Source of the DNA: Rhynchopus sp. YZ270_cl-10
Lineage: Eukaryota > Euglenozoa > Diplonemea > Diplonemida > Diplonemidae
Direction: 5' to 3'
Assembly (NCBI GenBank): GCA_964035575.1
Contig: OZ037836.1
Coordinates: 682,001 to 746,000, forward strand
DNA: 64,000 nt
Positions 38,187 to 46,793 of this stretch are shown piece after piece. Each line of letters opens with the position of its first letter. The first letter of the stretch is position 1. The position numbers and the translations under genes were made by a program. The notes beneath the pieces are model-generated. The model ran no database searches and was not told where the DNA came from. It was given only the letters and a program-made list of their open reading frames with translations.

Positions 38187-39548
38187 CTATTCCTCGGTCA
38201 GGACTGTTTCCTCAGTAGGGCTTGCTGTGGGCATCTCTGCCCACATGCTGTTCCTCTTGACGTCGTTGGAGACCAGGAAGACGTACTTCGTCGGGTTCGT
38301 TGCTGTGGTGTCTTTGCTCTGCTTGGAGCGTTCGAGGCAGAGCAGCGCAAGGACTGCGAGAAGGCAACCGCACACGAGCGAGCCTGCGACTGTGAGCATG
38401 ACCACGTTGTCCACAGGGTTGCGCTGTGTGAAGGTGATCTGCACAGACTCCTTGAACTTGTAATATACCGTATTCTTCCAAGATGTGGCATTTGCAGTCG
38501 ACAACACGAGCAGATCCATCTCGCCCGTCCGAGACTCAAGAAGTGTAAGGTACACGTAACCCTCCACTGTCACCATCTTTGCATTTTGAATCGTACGGTG
38601 TGTTTGCCCGTACACTCCTTTCAAAATTCGATCCTGCAACACGGACAGCCCAAAGGACGTGCTGTACTCTCCGCAGTTGAACACTGCAATGGTCCCATCC
38701 GCGAGAATGCTCACTTCGTAGATGACATCCATGGTGGAGGCTGAGTGGGTAGAGTTTTGTGACATTGTGACTGTGCTGCTGATGTTTGCGACGTAGCAAT
38801 AGAGCGTTCCGGAAGGCCTAGCCGAACTATGGACGTGCTGGTAGACGGCCGCGAACACACCTTGATTGATGTCCCACGAATTTCCGCCGTTCATCGGGAT
38901 TGCCCCAATAGTATTCAAATTCGAATACAAAGCTGTTGACAAGTAATAGACATGAACATTCTCCTGCACACCATCGAGCTCCACGACGTGGACTGCAATG
39001 TGCACACCACCGTGAGTACCACTGCACTTCACACCCACAATCTGCGCAACCGCGAAGTGTGACGCTGACATGCGTGTCGGGTCCTCCGGTGACGCAACGT
39101 CAACGACGAACAGCGCAGTGCCCACCCCAACAAAAAGCATCCCAGGATGGTGTGCGATGAAAACCTCGCCACCACTGCCCGCACCGACGTCGAAGTACCT
39201 TGGGGCATCGTGCACCAACACCACCAAGGCAGACACAGCTGTGTCGTACACAGTCAGCGAGTACACATCGCTTTCGGTTTCACCCACACAGAAGACAAAC
39301 GTGTCCGTCACCCCACTGGCACATTGTTGTGCATATCCACTCCTGAACTGCCCTTGAGGCACAAAGCCGGAACCACTGTACGTGTAAGCAACGTTCGAGG
39401 CGTTCCCTTCCTTTGTGGTGTTCCCATCACCCGGGGTGGCAACAACAGTATAAGGGAATGCATCTGGTGTGCACCCCACCGGCAGCCCCTGCGACAGCAC
39501 TGCTGCAGCAAAGAAGAGGACACTCTCTCTCCGGTGCGGCCACGACAT
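38187..39548 (-). CDS. Type I membrane glycoprotein, intact paralog, 453 aa
   Basis: The ATG at 39546-39548 (MSWPHRRESV) gives a typical signal peptide ending near VGC. Earlier in-frame starts would put polar sequence first. The ectodomain (~25-380) has several N-x-S/T sites. Its stretch FVGVGTALFVVDVASPEDP resembles the LVIVP/beta-propeller pattern (a 'VVDVSDPxxP'-like motif). A single membrane span lies at ~381-405 (VVMLTVAGSLVCGCLLAVL), with a ~48-residue cytoplasmic tail rich in Ser/Thr/Glu. No catalytic motif is seen, so a receptor or coat role is inferred. The paralog at 28436-29818 is practically identical over the first ~190 codons and the tail but differs in the middle of the ectodomain, suggesting gene conversion around a variable window. 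Confidence 0.85.
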   Translation of the reverse strand: MSWPHRRESVLFFAAAVLSQGLPVGCTPDAFPYTVVATPGDGNTTKEGNASNVAYTYSGSGFVPQGQFRSGYAQQCASGVTDTFVFCVGETESDVYSLTVYDTAVSALVVLVHDAPRYFDVGAGSGGEVFIAHHPGMLFVGVGTALFVVDVASPEDPTRMSASHFAVAQIVGVKCSGTHGGVHIAVHVVELDGVQENVHVYYLSTALYSNLNTIGAIPMNGGNSWDINQGVFAAVYQHVHSSARPSGTLYCYVANISSTVTMSQNSTHSASTMDVIYEVSILADGTIAVFNCGEYSTSFGLSVLQDRILKGVYGQTHRTIQNAKMVTVEGYVYLTLLESRTGEMDLLVLSTANATSWKNTVYYKFKESVQITFTQRNPVDNVVMLTVAGSLVCGCLLAVLALLCLERSKQSKDTTATNPTKYVFLVSNDVKRNSMWAEMPTASPTEETVLTEE

Positions 39549-39580
39549 CGTGTGGTGGGGCAGGGTTTGTCTTCCTGCAG

Positions 39581-39880
39581 CCCTGTTTCCTGTTTCCTGT
39601 TTGTTGTGGTGTGGAGAATTCATTAGACAAACAGAAATGCAATCAGAAGGAAAACAAAAAGGTAAAGCAACCTTTGTTCCAATCACCCACGCCAATACTA
39701 TCAGGCCTACCAGGCCTGCTGGTGCTTAACTTCTCAAATCAGGCGGGATGACGTGTATTCACCAGAGTATGGCCGGATCCAATACTGAGCCAGGGTGGAA
39801 AACATGTGAACGGGTTGTTCGTGCCTTATCATTCTTCAACACAAAGAGGAAGTCTAAGGTTCCTGGAGCTGAACAGAAAA
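39581..39880. repeat. R4 upstream block, copy 3, interrupted
   Basis: Starts as in the other two copies ('CTGTTTCCTGTTTG', 'AATGCAATCAGAAGGA'). It is broken from ~39665 to ~39828 by unrelated sequence, then resumes at 'TTCTTCAACACAAAGAGGAA' and 'CCTGGAGCTGAACAGAAAAG'. The ~165-bp interruption may be an insertion; its ends were not resolved. Confidence 0.6.
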
Positions 39881-40747
39881 GAACGGTTCACGAGGTCGAA
39901 GTGACCAGGATCATGATGGTTTGGAGGCTCAAAAGCATCGCAGAAGTTAATGGAAGAAAAAGGGTAATGAGACTGCATAGGAGAGCTTCATATTGAAAAA
40001 AAAGGGTGGTAAAAAGGTGGGGATTCTGTCTCTTTTTTTAGCTAACACTCCTTTGTGGAAACAAGTATTTCAACCTATGCAAAATCAAGCATTGATAGCA
40101 GAGGAAGAGGGGATCAATAAAAATGATCCCATCTTTCTTTTGCAGTATGTTTTGCAAAACGTAAAAAGAAAAAGTAAATGCTTCATGCACAAAGTTGAAA
40201 CTTCAGTAGACTGGTTTCTGACATTAGCCCTGTTTCCTTTTACTTTCAATCCAGGAAACAAGAAAATAGAAAACGACTTCAGGATATGACAGTTAAATGA
40301 AAGAAGGCACTTTTCCGTCTATTGCACCGCAAAAGGTTTGTGTTTTTTCACATGATGAACGTGAGTGAGATGTGTATGTTAGTGGAAAAGCAATACGCTA
40401 AAGCGGGCACGCACCATCCGTCGTTTTCCATTTCTATTCGTCAATGCTTGATAACACACAAAAAAAAAATAAATAGGGGGGGGTCAAGGAGTTGATGATT
40501 CTGGCCAGCCCGCGCGCTCATTAAAAGGAGCCAAAGGACTATCTGTGGGTGTGGGTGGGGAAAACAAAAGGGAAAGTTGGGGTCAGGCACAAACCCTGTG
40601 TCAAAGCAAAAGAGAATGAGGGAGGGGAGGGAGGGGAGGGGAGGGGAGGGGGTGATATCTGAATTCTGTCTTTTTTCAGCCAATTGCAAACAACAACAGT
40701 GTTTCTGGTATGTCGACGGAAGCAACAGGGTTGCACCAAAAACAAAG
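39881..40747. other. Intergenic, no gene supported
   Basis: A 98-codon plus-strand frame at 39993-40289 (MKKKGGKKVGILSLF...) is AT-rich with no recognised family and no repeat copy. It is kept only as a possibility. A purine-rich (GGGAGGGGA)n patch lies at 40618-40652. Confidence 0.4.
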
Positions 40748-40799
40748 TTGACTTGAAATACAACAGCCCGCTCGTGAACAGTGTACCTTGGTACAATGA

Positions 40800-41352
40800 C
40801 CGCACGGTGCGGTAGTCAGCAAAATGACAACCTAAATGACAACCTCAATGACATGTCATAATTATGACAACCCTATAGGTTGTCAGTGACAACCTAGGGG
40901 TTGTCAAATGACAACCTGAGGTTGTCAAATGACAACCTATAGGTTGTCATTTGACAACCTTATGCATGTGAAATGCCTTGCAACAGCCATTTTTATTGGA
41001 AATGTGGGAGGTTGGGGGGTTGGGAGGTTGGTGGTTACCTGTTTGATTGTTGATTGTTGAATGTCCATGCACTGTAAAAATTTATTTAAAAAAAAAGGAG
41101 GAGATGGGGGGGTGATTTCTGTTTTTGTTGATTTCATGATGATTTGGGTCCCTCACCCCCTTTGTAAAAATCCCGCCCATACACATATGCAGGGGTCAAG
41201 TGACTGACGTGCCTGACTAGTGCCATTGAACACTCTCTTCGGAGTCCTCCTTGTTTGCCTCTGTGTCACTGGCCTCAGCAAGAGTCTCCTCAGGATCCTC
41301 AGGAGCCTCCTCAGGAACTTCGTCCTCCCCAAACACGGACATCCATGATGCC
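40800..41352. repeat. Left terminal inverted repeat of the 4-kb element
   Basis: Contains the palindromic tip, then at 40842-40970 a run of TGACAACCTA / TAGGTTGTCA units in alternating orientation (at least eight). A G-rich stretch follows, and then the 3' end of the 310-aa gene. The TGACAACC units are good candidates for transposase-binding or hairpin-forming sites. Confidence 0.8.
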
Positions 41353-42149
41353 CCGTCCATTTTCACAGAGAGTGCGTTGGGGGCCCCCACGGGTATGTCC
41401 ACACGAGTAATTCCCACCTGCACCATCACGGAAGTCTCCCTCGTCGAATCAAGGGACAGAGTGCTGGGGACATCATACGTACCGTCGACCACCCCGATGC
41501 TGGCCCCGATGGCAAGGCGCTCCCGCTTCAACGCAAAGCTCAGCTTGTGACCCTGCAGCGTCGGGTCGGTGCAAAACACGGTGCAACCGTTTTCAATAAA
41601 AATTCGGTGCACTTTTCCACCCGGTGTCATCTTTTCCCCCATCACCGTGATGATAGGCCATACGGAAGCGCGGGGGCCTCTTTTGATGACCCCCTTGGCC
41701 GCCGCTGTCCCTGTTCCCTCGTTGACAATGGACGTGTACAAGCACGCCATGTCCATGTCCCCCAGCGACGCCCCTTCCCGAACTACAAGCGCCAGACGCT
41801 TGTACGCCTCCGTCTTCTTTGCGGCGTCCGATATCCCAGGCAACTTCCGCAGCACGAGTCCGCCAAACACAGTCTCCTTCACTGCCCCTCCGTTCCCTGA
41901 GATGCGGAGGCTGTACACACCTTTGGCAGCATCAGCCTCTGCCCTGTTCTTCGCCTGTGTGATGGTGAATTTTTTGCCAAGTTCAGCTGCCACTGAGCCA
42001 TCATTGGACTTGAAGTCCACCTTGAAACATTTCGAAATCAAGGCCCTCAGTGCAGGGTGACTTAAGGGGGTTGCACCGGCGGGGTTCTTCGCTTTGTACA
42101 CATAAACAGTACAAAAGTCGTTTGCAATCGTCGTCTGCTTGCTTGTCAT
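41217..42149 (-). CDS. 310-aa protein of unknown function, carried by the 4-kb element
   Basis: The ATG at 42147-42149 opens a frame that stops inside the left inverted repeat. No family is recognised. Residues ~1-265 are a mixed, beta-leaning domain (VYSLRISGNGGAV, GGKVHRIFIENGCTVFC, MVQVGITRVDIPVGAPN). The last ~45 residues are an acidic tail (EDEVPEEAPEDPEE.. EESVQWH). It lies 233 bp downstream of the candidate transposase on the same strand, so the two may share a transcript. The acidic tail is encoded within the terminal repeat and is copied, with one small deletion, at the opposite end of the element. An accessory DNA-binding or complex-forming role is guesswork. Confidence 0.8.
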   Translation of the reverse strand: MTSKQTTIANDFCTVYVYKAKNPAGATPLSHPALRALISKCFKVDFKSNDGSVAAELGKKFTITQAKNRAEADAAKGVYSLRISGNGGAVKETVFGGLVLRKLPGISDAAKKTEAYKRLALVVREGASLGDMDMACLYTSIVNEGTGTAAAKGVIKRGPRASVWPIITVMGEKMTPGGKVHRIFIENGCTVFCTDPTLQGHKLSFALKRERLAIGASIGVVDGTYDVPSTLSLDSTRETSVMVQVGITRVDIPVGAPNALSVKMDGASWMSVFGEDEVPEEAPEDPEETLAEASDTEANKEDSEESVQWH

Positions 42150-42382
42150 GATATGATGTGGTGTGGTTTTTGGATCCTGGAAAGAGGGTGCGACTAATGG
42201 GATTGCGATGGAACAAAAACGAGTGCTATGGGGGGGGGGGGGGGGGAGGGGGATTCATTCCTTTGTATAGATTCGCGGTAAACAAACAAACAAACAAACA
42301 AACAAATAGTGGAGCACATTCTAGAGTGGCAACACTGAACAAACAAAAAATACAACAACAACAACAAAATGTAAACAGGCTA
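42150..42382. repeat. Spacer between element genes with G-run and (AAAC)n
   Basis: A run of 17 G at 42230-42246 and an (AAAC)n tract at ~42276-42306, in the 233 bp between the two minus-strand genes. No other signal was seen. Confidence 0.6.
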
Positions 42383-44239
42383 CTACTCTCCGTGCATGTT
42401 GTACATATGATTTTCTACGGCTCTCGGTGAGGAAAACACGTCCATACAAATGGGACAATGTTTCTTGGAAATATCCTCTGAGTGATTACACAAAAGATGC
42501 TGGCTAAAACCTCGCTTGGAAACATTGCGTTCGCATATGGGGCATTCCTGCCTGCATGCACAAGTAATTGAAGGGCGGTGATTTGCGTCGTAGTGACAAT
42601 AGAGCTTGTGCGCGGTATTGAAATTTGTTTGTGTTCCAAGTCTGGTACAGATGGTGCATATATAGCCTTCGCCCGCATCCTCTGATTCTGATTCTGGTTC
42701 TGGTTCTGATTTGCTTTCCACAACAGGGGGTACCCTCCATGATGGCTCCTTACACACGCAAATCTTCTTCACCCTACCCTCATCATCAGGGTTGGACAAG
42801 AATTTTTGCCCCCACCCTGTTCGGCGTTTTATGTGTTTTCCCAGTCCAGCACGTTGCAGTCGCTGCACCAAGTTAGTGCACGCGGTTTTCCAAGTCTCAT
42901 CTACTACTGTTATGCATTTGCACAGCCACAACGTATCAAACTCCCAAAGTGCGGGAAGCGCGTCCGTTAGGGGGCCCAGTGGTGACATCGGCACTCCATG
43001 TTTAGTTTCAATTTCGAATGCCAAGAAATCGCGTTCCATTGTATTTGGGGAGGTGCATGCCGTCCAACGCTTCCTCTCCCCATTGGCATGCTCGAACAGT
43101 TCGTCCGACACGGTCACTCTGTGTGCGTCTTCTTCATCGAACCAATGTTCGACTGAGTGCATGTACGTGCTTTTCGTAACCCCTGGATTCGCCCATTCAA
43201 GCAAATACACGGTAAGGTGGTAACACAGTAATGCGAACAAGTAATCTTTTGCGTATGGCCTCGACTCGTTCGGGTTTGGGTTTGGTGTGTGGAAGAACCT
43301 CACTGGTATGTCACTATACCGAAAGTAGTAAAGGCCCTGCATGGCCTGGCACAATATTAGTTTGCTCCCCTCATTTTCCTGAATGAGGCTGCGTAGGATA
43401 GTTCGTGACTGCGTGCCTGTCATATTGCCGTCCTGCTTACCAAGGATCTTTGTTTCTACGTCGCGGGCACCCGGTATGGTTTTAATGAGCAAACGCATCA
43501 CCCCCTTGGTATCATGCAGCATCGGAGTTAGCGTGTAACAAGGTTGCTCGAATCGCCCGGCAATGCTGCACTCGAATCCACAGGCGTCCATTTCTTGAAG
43601 GCTCAAGCGGGTGCAGTTGTGCAGGGCAGACAATCTGTCGTCCAGGTCGGTCGCACAGAACGCACTTCTATGTCCCCCGGGGCCGACACCTTTGAAGAGA
43701 CTTGCCAACTCGGCATGATCTCCCCCGATTTTGTAGTACAGGAGGGAAAATTCGAAGCCTCCCTTCCTGAGGATGCGCTCTTGAACGTTTGAGAGCTGTG
43801 GCAGAAAGGTAAAAACCCACCAGTCGTGGAAGGTGGATTTTTTTTTGTCAGCGACCGTCAAAAAGTTTGTCGCTTCAAGCCCGTTCGTCGCAGCAACTGC
43901 AAGCCTCTTCCGTGCAAGTTGGGACCTGAAGGCACTGTACGGTGAATACCCATCCCACGTGATGATAATGGTCGGGAAGTCACCGCCCAGTCGCAGGGGG
44001 AAATACTTCAGAAGCAAAGAGAGCGATTTCTGCACATCACCTACCTGAGCCTCTGCCTTATCCTTAAACGGCTTCTCCCGCTGCTGCAACGTCTTGTACG
44101 CTAGGCCCATTGACGCCCCGGTCTCAGCTTTCACCAATTTTCCGATCTCTTCGCAGTCACGCATCGACAGTCCTAGCTGGACTCTGTTGCGACCTATGAT
44201 GTTCCCCACCACCCGCACTGTTTCATGATCAATTCCCAT
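42383..44239 (-). CDS. Candidate DDE transposase with C-terminal C2H2 zinc fingers, 618 aa
   Basis: The ATG at 44237-44239 is preceded on the coding strand by A16. Motifs in order: IIITWDGYSP (D96), YKIGGDHAELASLFKGVG then SAFC (D174, C195), LTPMLHDTKG (H242, D243), ILGKQDGNM (~265-273), and acidic candidates near E348 or E380. The order and text resemble the RAG1/Transib core (catalytic Asp in 'CDG', then 'GTGYDEKL..EGL..C..C', 'LHCDIGNA', 'RMNGNF'). This is motif-level similarity recalled from the family, not an alignment. The C terminus has three fingers: C528/C531/H544/H549, C566/C569/H581/H586 and C595/C598/H611/H616, after an acidic Ser/Glu/Pro linker (~509-523). It lies just inside the right inverted repeat. 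Transposition of this element is the likely role; the third acidic catalytic residue is unassigned. Confidence 0.75.
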   Translation of the reverse strand: MGIDHETVRVVGNIIGRNRVQLGLSMRDCEEIGKLVKAETGASMGLAYKTLQQREKPFKDKAEAQVGDVQKSLSLLLKYFPLRLGGDFPTIIITWDGYSPYSAFRSQLARKRLAVAATNGLEATNFLTVADKKKSTFHDWWVFTFLPQLSNVQERILRKGGFEFSLLYYKIGGDHAELASLFKGVGPGGHRSAFCATDLDDRLSALHNCTRLSLQEMDACGFECSIAGRFEQPCYTLTPMLHDTKGVMRLLIKTIPGARDVETKILGKQDGNMTGTQSRTILRSLIQENEGSKLILCQAMQGLYYFRYSDIPVRFFHTPNPNPNESRPYAKDYLFALLCYHLTVYLLEWANPGVTKSTYMHSVEHWFDEEDAHRVTVSDELFEHANGERKRWTACTSPNTMERDFLAFEIETKHGVPMSPLGPLTDALPALWEFDTLWLCKCITVVDETWKTACTNLVQRLQRAGLGKHIKRRTGWGQKFLSNPDDEGRVKKICVCKEPSWRVPPVVESKSEPEPESESEDAGEGYICTICTRLGTQTNFNTAHKLYCHYDANHRPSITCACRQECPICERNVSKRGFSQHLLCNHSEDISKKHCPICMDVFSSPRAVENHMYNMHGE

Positions 44240-44241
44240 TA

Positions 44242-44257
44242 TTTTTTTTTTTTTTTT
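44242..44257 (-). promoter_or_regulatory. A16 leader immediately 5' of the candidate transposase ATG
   Basis: On the coding strand a run of 16 A lies 2 nt before the start codon and 5 bp inside the right terminal inverted repeat. It could be a chance homopolymer or act as an A-rich 5' leader. Confidence 0.4.
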
Positions 44258-44261
44258 GTCC

Positions 44262-44778
44262 TGTCATGGATGTCCGTGTTTGGGGAGGATGAAGTTCCTG
44301 AGGAGGCTCTTGCTGAGGCCAGTGACACAGAGGCAACCAAAGAGGACTCCGAAGAGAGTGTTCAATGGCACTAGTCAGACACGTCAGTCACTTGACTCCT
44401 GCATATGTGTATGGGCGGGATTTTTACAAAGGGGGTGAGGGACCCAAATCATCATGAAATCAACAAAAACAGAAATCACCCCCCCATCTCCTCCTTTTTT
44501 TTTAAATAAATTTTTACAGTGCAGAGACAGCAAACAACAATCAACAATCAAACAGGTAACCACCAACCTCCCACATTTCCAATAAAAATGGCTGTTGCAA
44601 GGCATTTCACATGCATAAGGTTGTCAAATGACAACCTATAGGTTGTCATTTGACAACCTCAGGTTGTCATTTGACAACCCCTAGGTTGTCACTGACAACC
44701 TAGGGGTTGTCTCGCACCGAGGGTTGTCCTTTGACATGTCCTTGAGGTTGTCATTTTGATGACTACCGCACCGTGCGG
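44262..44778. repeat. Right terminal inverted repeat of the 4-kb element
   Basis: Inverted copy of 40800-41352. Its inner part (44262-44375) reproduces the last ~37 codons of the 310-aa gene as an orphan copy with a ~27-bp deletion. The TGACAACC units follow at ~44615-44755, then the palindromic tip. Confidence 0.8.
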
Positions 44779-44806
44779 CTGCACCGGGGGGGGGGGGGGG
44801 GGGTAG

Positions 44807-45993
44807 GGGGTACGACTCCAGCCATTTTTTGCGCACGGAAAATTCATTTGGCATTATCTGGCCATCTCCAAGGCAACTGCGGGTGAAAAACACCCTCAGA
44901 GTGGGTCACAGGGGGCCTGTGGGTCGAAAAACGACCCAGAAGCCACCCCAGAATACAAAAAAATGGAAAAAAATAGTGAAAAAACGGCTTTTTTCACGTT
45001 TTGGCCACTTTGGGCAAAATAGCGATTTTTCGAGAAAAAAATCAAAAACCGGGATATTTTTTGACATCACAAAGCCTCCTTTGGCACAAATATACCCCAA
45101 AAGTGGCCTGTGAGTCCATTCCAACCTGTTTTGGACATATTTGACACTTTTGGAAGTGTTTTTTTGGTGTTTTTAGGTCAAAAAAATGCCCAAGACGTCC
45201 CCAAGACATCCCCAAGACACTTTGCACACCCCCTGTTACGGTCATATTTTTTTCGTTTTTTTGCCTGAAACCCCCAAAATACCCCTCCCGGACCCCACAT
45301 AGTCCCGAATATCCATCACACACCCACTCAGAGTGAGTAGAAGCACCCCAAAAAAAATATTTTTTAAAGCCCTTCAACTTCAACATGGATGCTGCCGAAA
45401 CTGAAGCACAATTTTAGGGCTTTAAAAAATATTTTTTTTGGGGTGCTTCTACTCACTCTGAGTGGGTGTGTGATGGATATTCGGGACTATGTGGGGTCCG
45501 GGAGGGGTATTTTGGGGGTTTCAGGCAAAAAAACGAAAAAAATATGACCGTAACAGGGGGTGTGCAAAGTGTCTTGGGGATGTCTTGGGGACGTCTTGGG
45601 CATTTTTTTGACCTAAAAACACCAAAAAAACACTTCCAAAAGTGTCAAATATGTCCAAAACAGGTTGGAATGGACTCACAGGCCACTTTTGGGGTATATT
45701 TGTGCCAAAGGAGGCTTTGTGAGGTCAAAAAATATCCCGGTTTTTGATTTTTTTCTCGAAAAATCGCTATTTTGCCCAAAGTGGCCAAAACGTGAAAAAA
45801 GCCGTTTTTTCACTATTTTTTTCCATTTTTTTGTATTCTGGGGTGGCTTCTGGGTCGTTTTTCGACCCACAGGCCCCCTGTGACCCACTCTGAGGGTGTT
45901 TTTCACCCGCAGTTGCCTTGGAGATGGCCAGATAATGCCAAATGAATTTTCCGTGCGTTTGGTCCCAGCCAAAATGGCTGGAGTCGTATCCCC
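44807..45993. mobile_element. Foldback element FB1, 1187 bp, near-perfect palindrome
   Basis: Two arms of ~570 bp are inverted copies around a ~45-bp spacer at ~45373-45417. The ends read GGGGGTACGACTCC and GGAGTCGTATCCCC, with TAG directly outside both (44804-44806 and 45994-45996). No gene is present; the 70-114-codon frames in both arms are mirror images. Arm content is related to FB2 at 52082-53265. Confidence 0.85.
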
Positions 45994-46300
45994 TAGGGGG
46001 GGGGTGGACACCCCAACCATGCAGTCCTACATCCATTTCGTGGTTTACATCTGATATGTGCTACTCCCGCTTCCACTCATCAAGCCAGATGAACGGGGAT
46101 CATTGCGAATACAGGGTAATTAGGACTGTGCTGCAGGGTCCGGTTGGGGGAAAGAAAGTGAAGTTGGTAGTGCAAACGTCTCTGGGACATAAGGCACTGA
46201 CCAAAAATGAGTTAAGATATTCTTTCAATCGAAAGATGGAGTTTTGTCCAAAAAGAAACAAACAAAACACAAAAGATGGCAAGCCCCCTATACTCGCTTG

Positions 46301-46431
46301 ACACCAAAACTGAAAAAAAGAGAAAAGGGAAAAATGTAAGAGGCGGGTAAAAACTGACACGCACAGCACCTGAGCATATGAGGAGGGAAAAAAGTACAGT
46401 ATTCCAAGAATCTTTACATCCCCATAATTTA
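46301..46431. other. Short spacer between R6 copies A and B
   Basis: AT-rich, with no recognised feature. The two R6 copies lie head to tail here. Confidence 0.5.
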
Positions 46432-46669
46432 ATTTGAAATACAAAATCCCTCTCGTGAACAGTGTACCTTGGATATATGACCGGGGGGTGCACCGGGGGT
46501 GGACCCCCCCAACCATGCAGTCCTACATCCAGTTTGACGTTGATTTGATTTCTGATCTGCCCTACTCCCCTAGGTCCCATCAGTCAGAACGGGGAATCTT
46601 TGGAGACACAGGTTAATGAAATATACAGGGATAACTGGCTTGTGGCAGCCAAGCGTTCATAGCGACGTT

Positions 46670-46701
<32 letters not shown>

Positions 46702-46749
46702 GCCTAGACAAGCAGAATTGTCTAAGGGTTGGATTGTTCACCCACTAAC

Positions 46750-46793
<44 letters not shown>

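Larger units (their letters stand above)
40800..44778. mobile_element. 4-kb two-gene DNA transposon with ~0.5-kb terminal inverted repeats
   Basis: The ends are inverted copies beginning CCGCACGGTGCGGTAGTCA. The tip is itself palindromic and contains CACGGTG, one base from the Transib/RSS heptamer CACAGTG. The inverted repeats cover 40800-41352 and 44262-44778, with small indels. Inside are two intact minus-strand genes, a 618-aa candidate transposase and a 310-aa protein of unknown role. The insertion interrupts an R6 repeat whose empty-site form is seen at ~46480-46510. A 2-bp CG duplication is possible, and longer direct repeats are not evident. The intact genes suggest recent or current activity. 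Whether it belongs to Transib or another DDE group needs a profile search. Confidence 0.85.
40748..46300 (+). repeat. R6 repeat copy A, split by two nested elements
   Basis: The left piece 40748-40799 (CTTGAAATAC.. GAACAGTGTACCTTGG) continues at 44779-44806 (CTGCACCGGGG..) and again at 45994-46300 (GGTGGACACCCCAACCATG, CCTACATCCATTTCGTGG, TTCAATCGAAAGATGGAG). Copy B at 46432 shows the uninterrupted order: TGACCGG, TGCACCGGGGG, TGGACC, CCAACCATGCAG. The 4-kb transposon and the 1.19-kb foldback therefore both landed in this one repeat. Confidence 0.8.

Noticed and set aside
39249-39695. Longer N terminus for the intact paralog, starting near 39695
   Set aside because: It would need a TTG start and puts polar residues before the signal peptide. 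The ATG at 39546-39548 is shared by both paralogs.
39993-40289. 98-codon plus-strand frame as a gene
   Set aside because: AT-rich, no family, no repeat conservation, and opposite strand to all supported genes.
41700-42060. Plus-strand frames (117 and 163 codons) opposite the 310-aa gene
   Set aside because: Shadows of the minus-strand gene; no independent start context or domain text.
45042-45883. Mirror-image frames of 72-114 codons in FB1 and FB2 arms
   Set aside because: The same peptide appears from both arms of each palindrome; composition is low-complexity, and nothing is conserved between FB1 and FB2.
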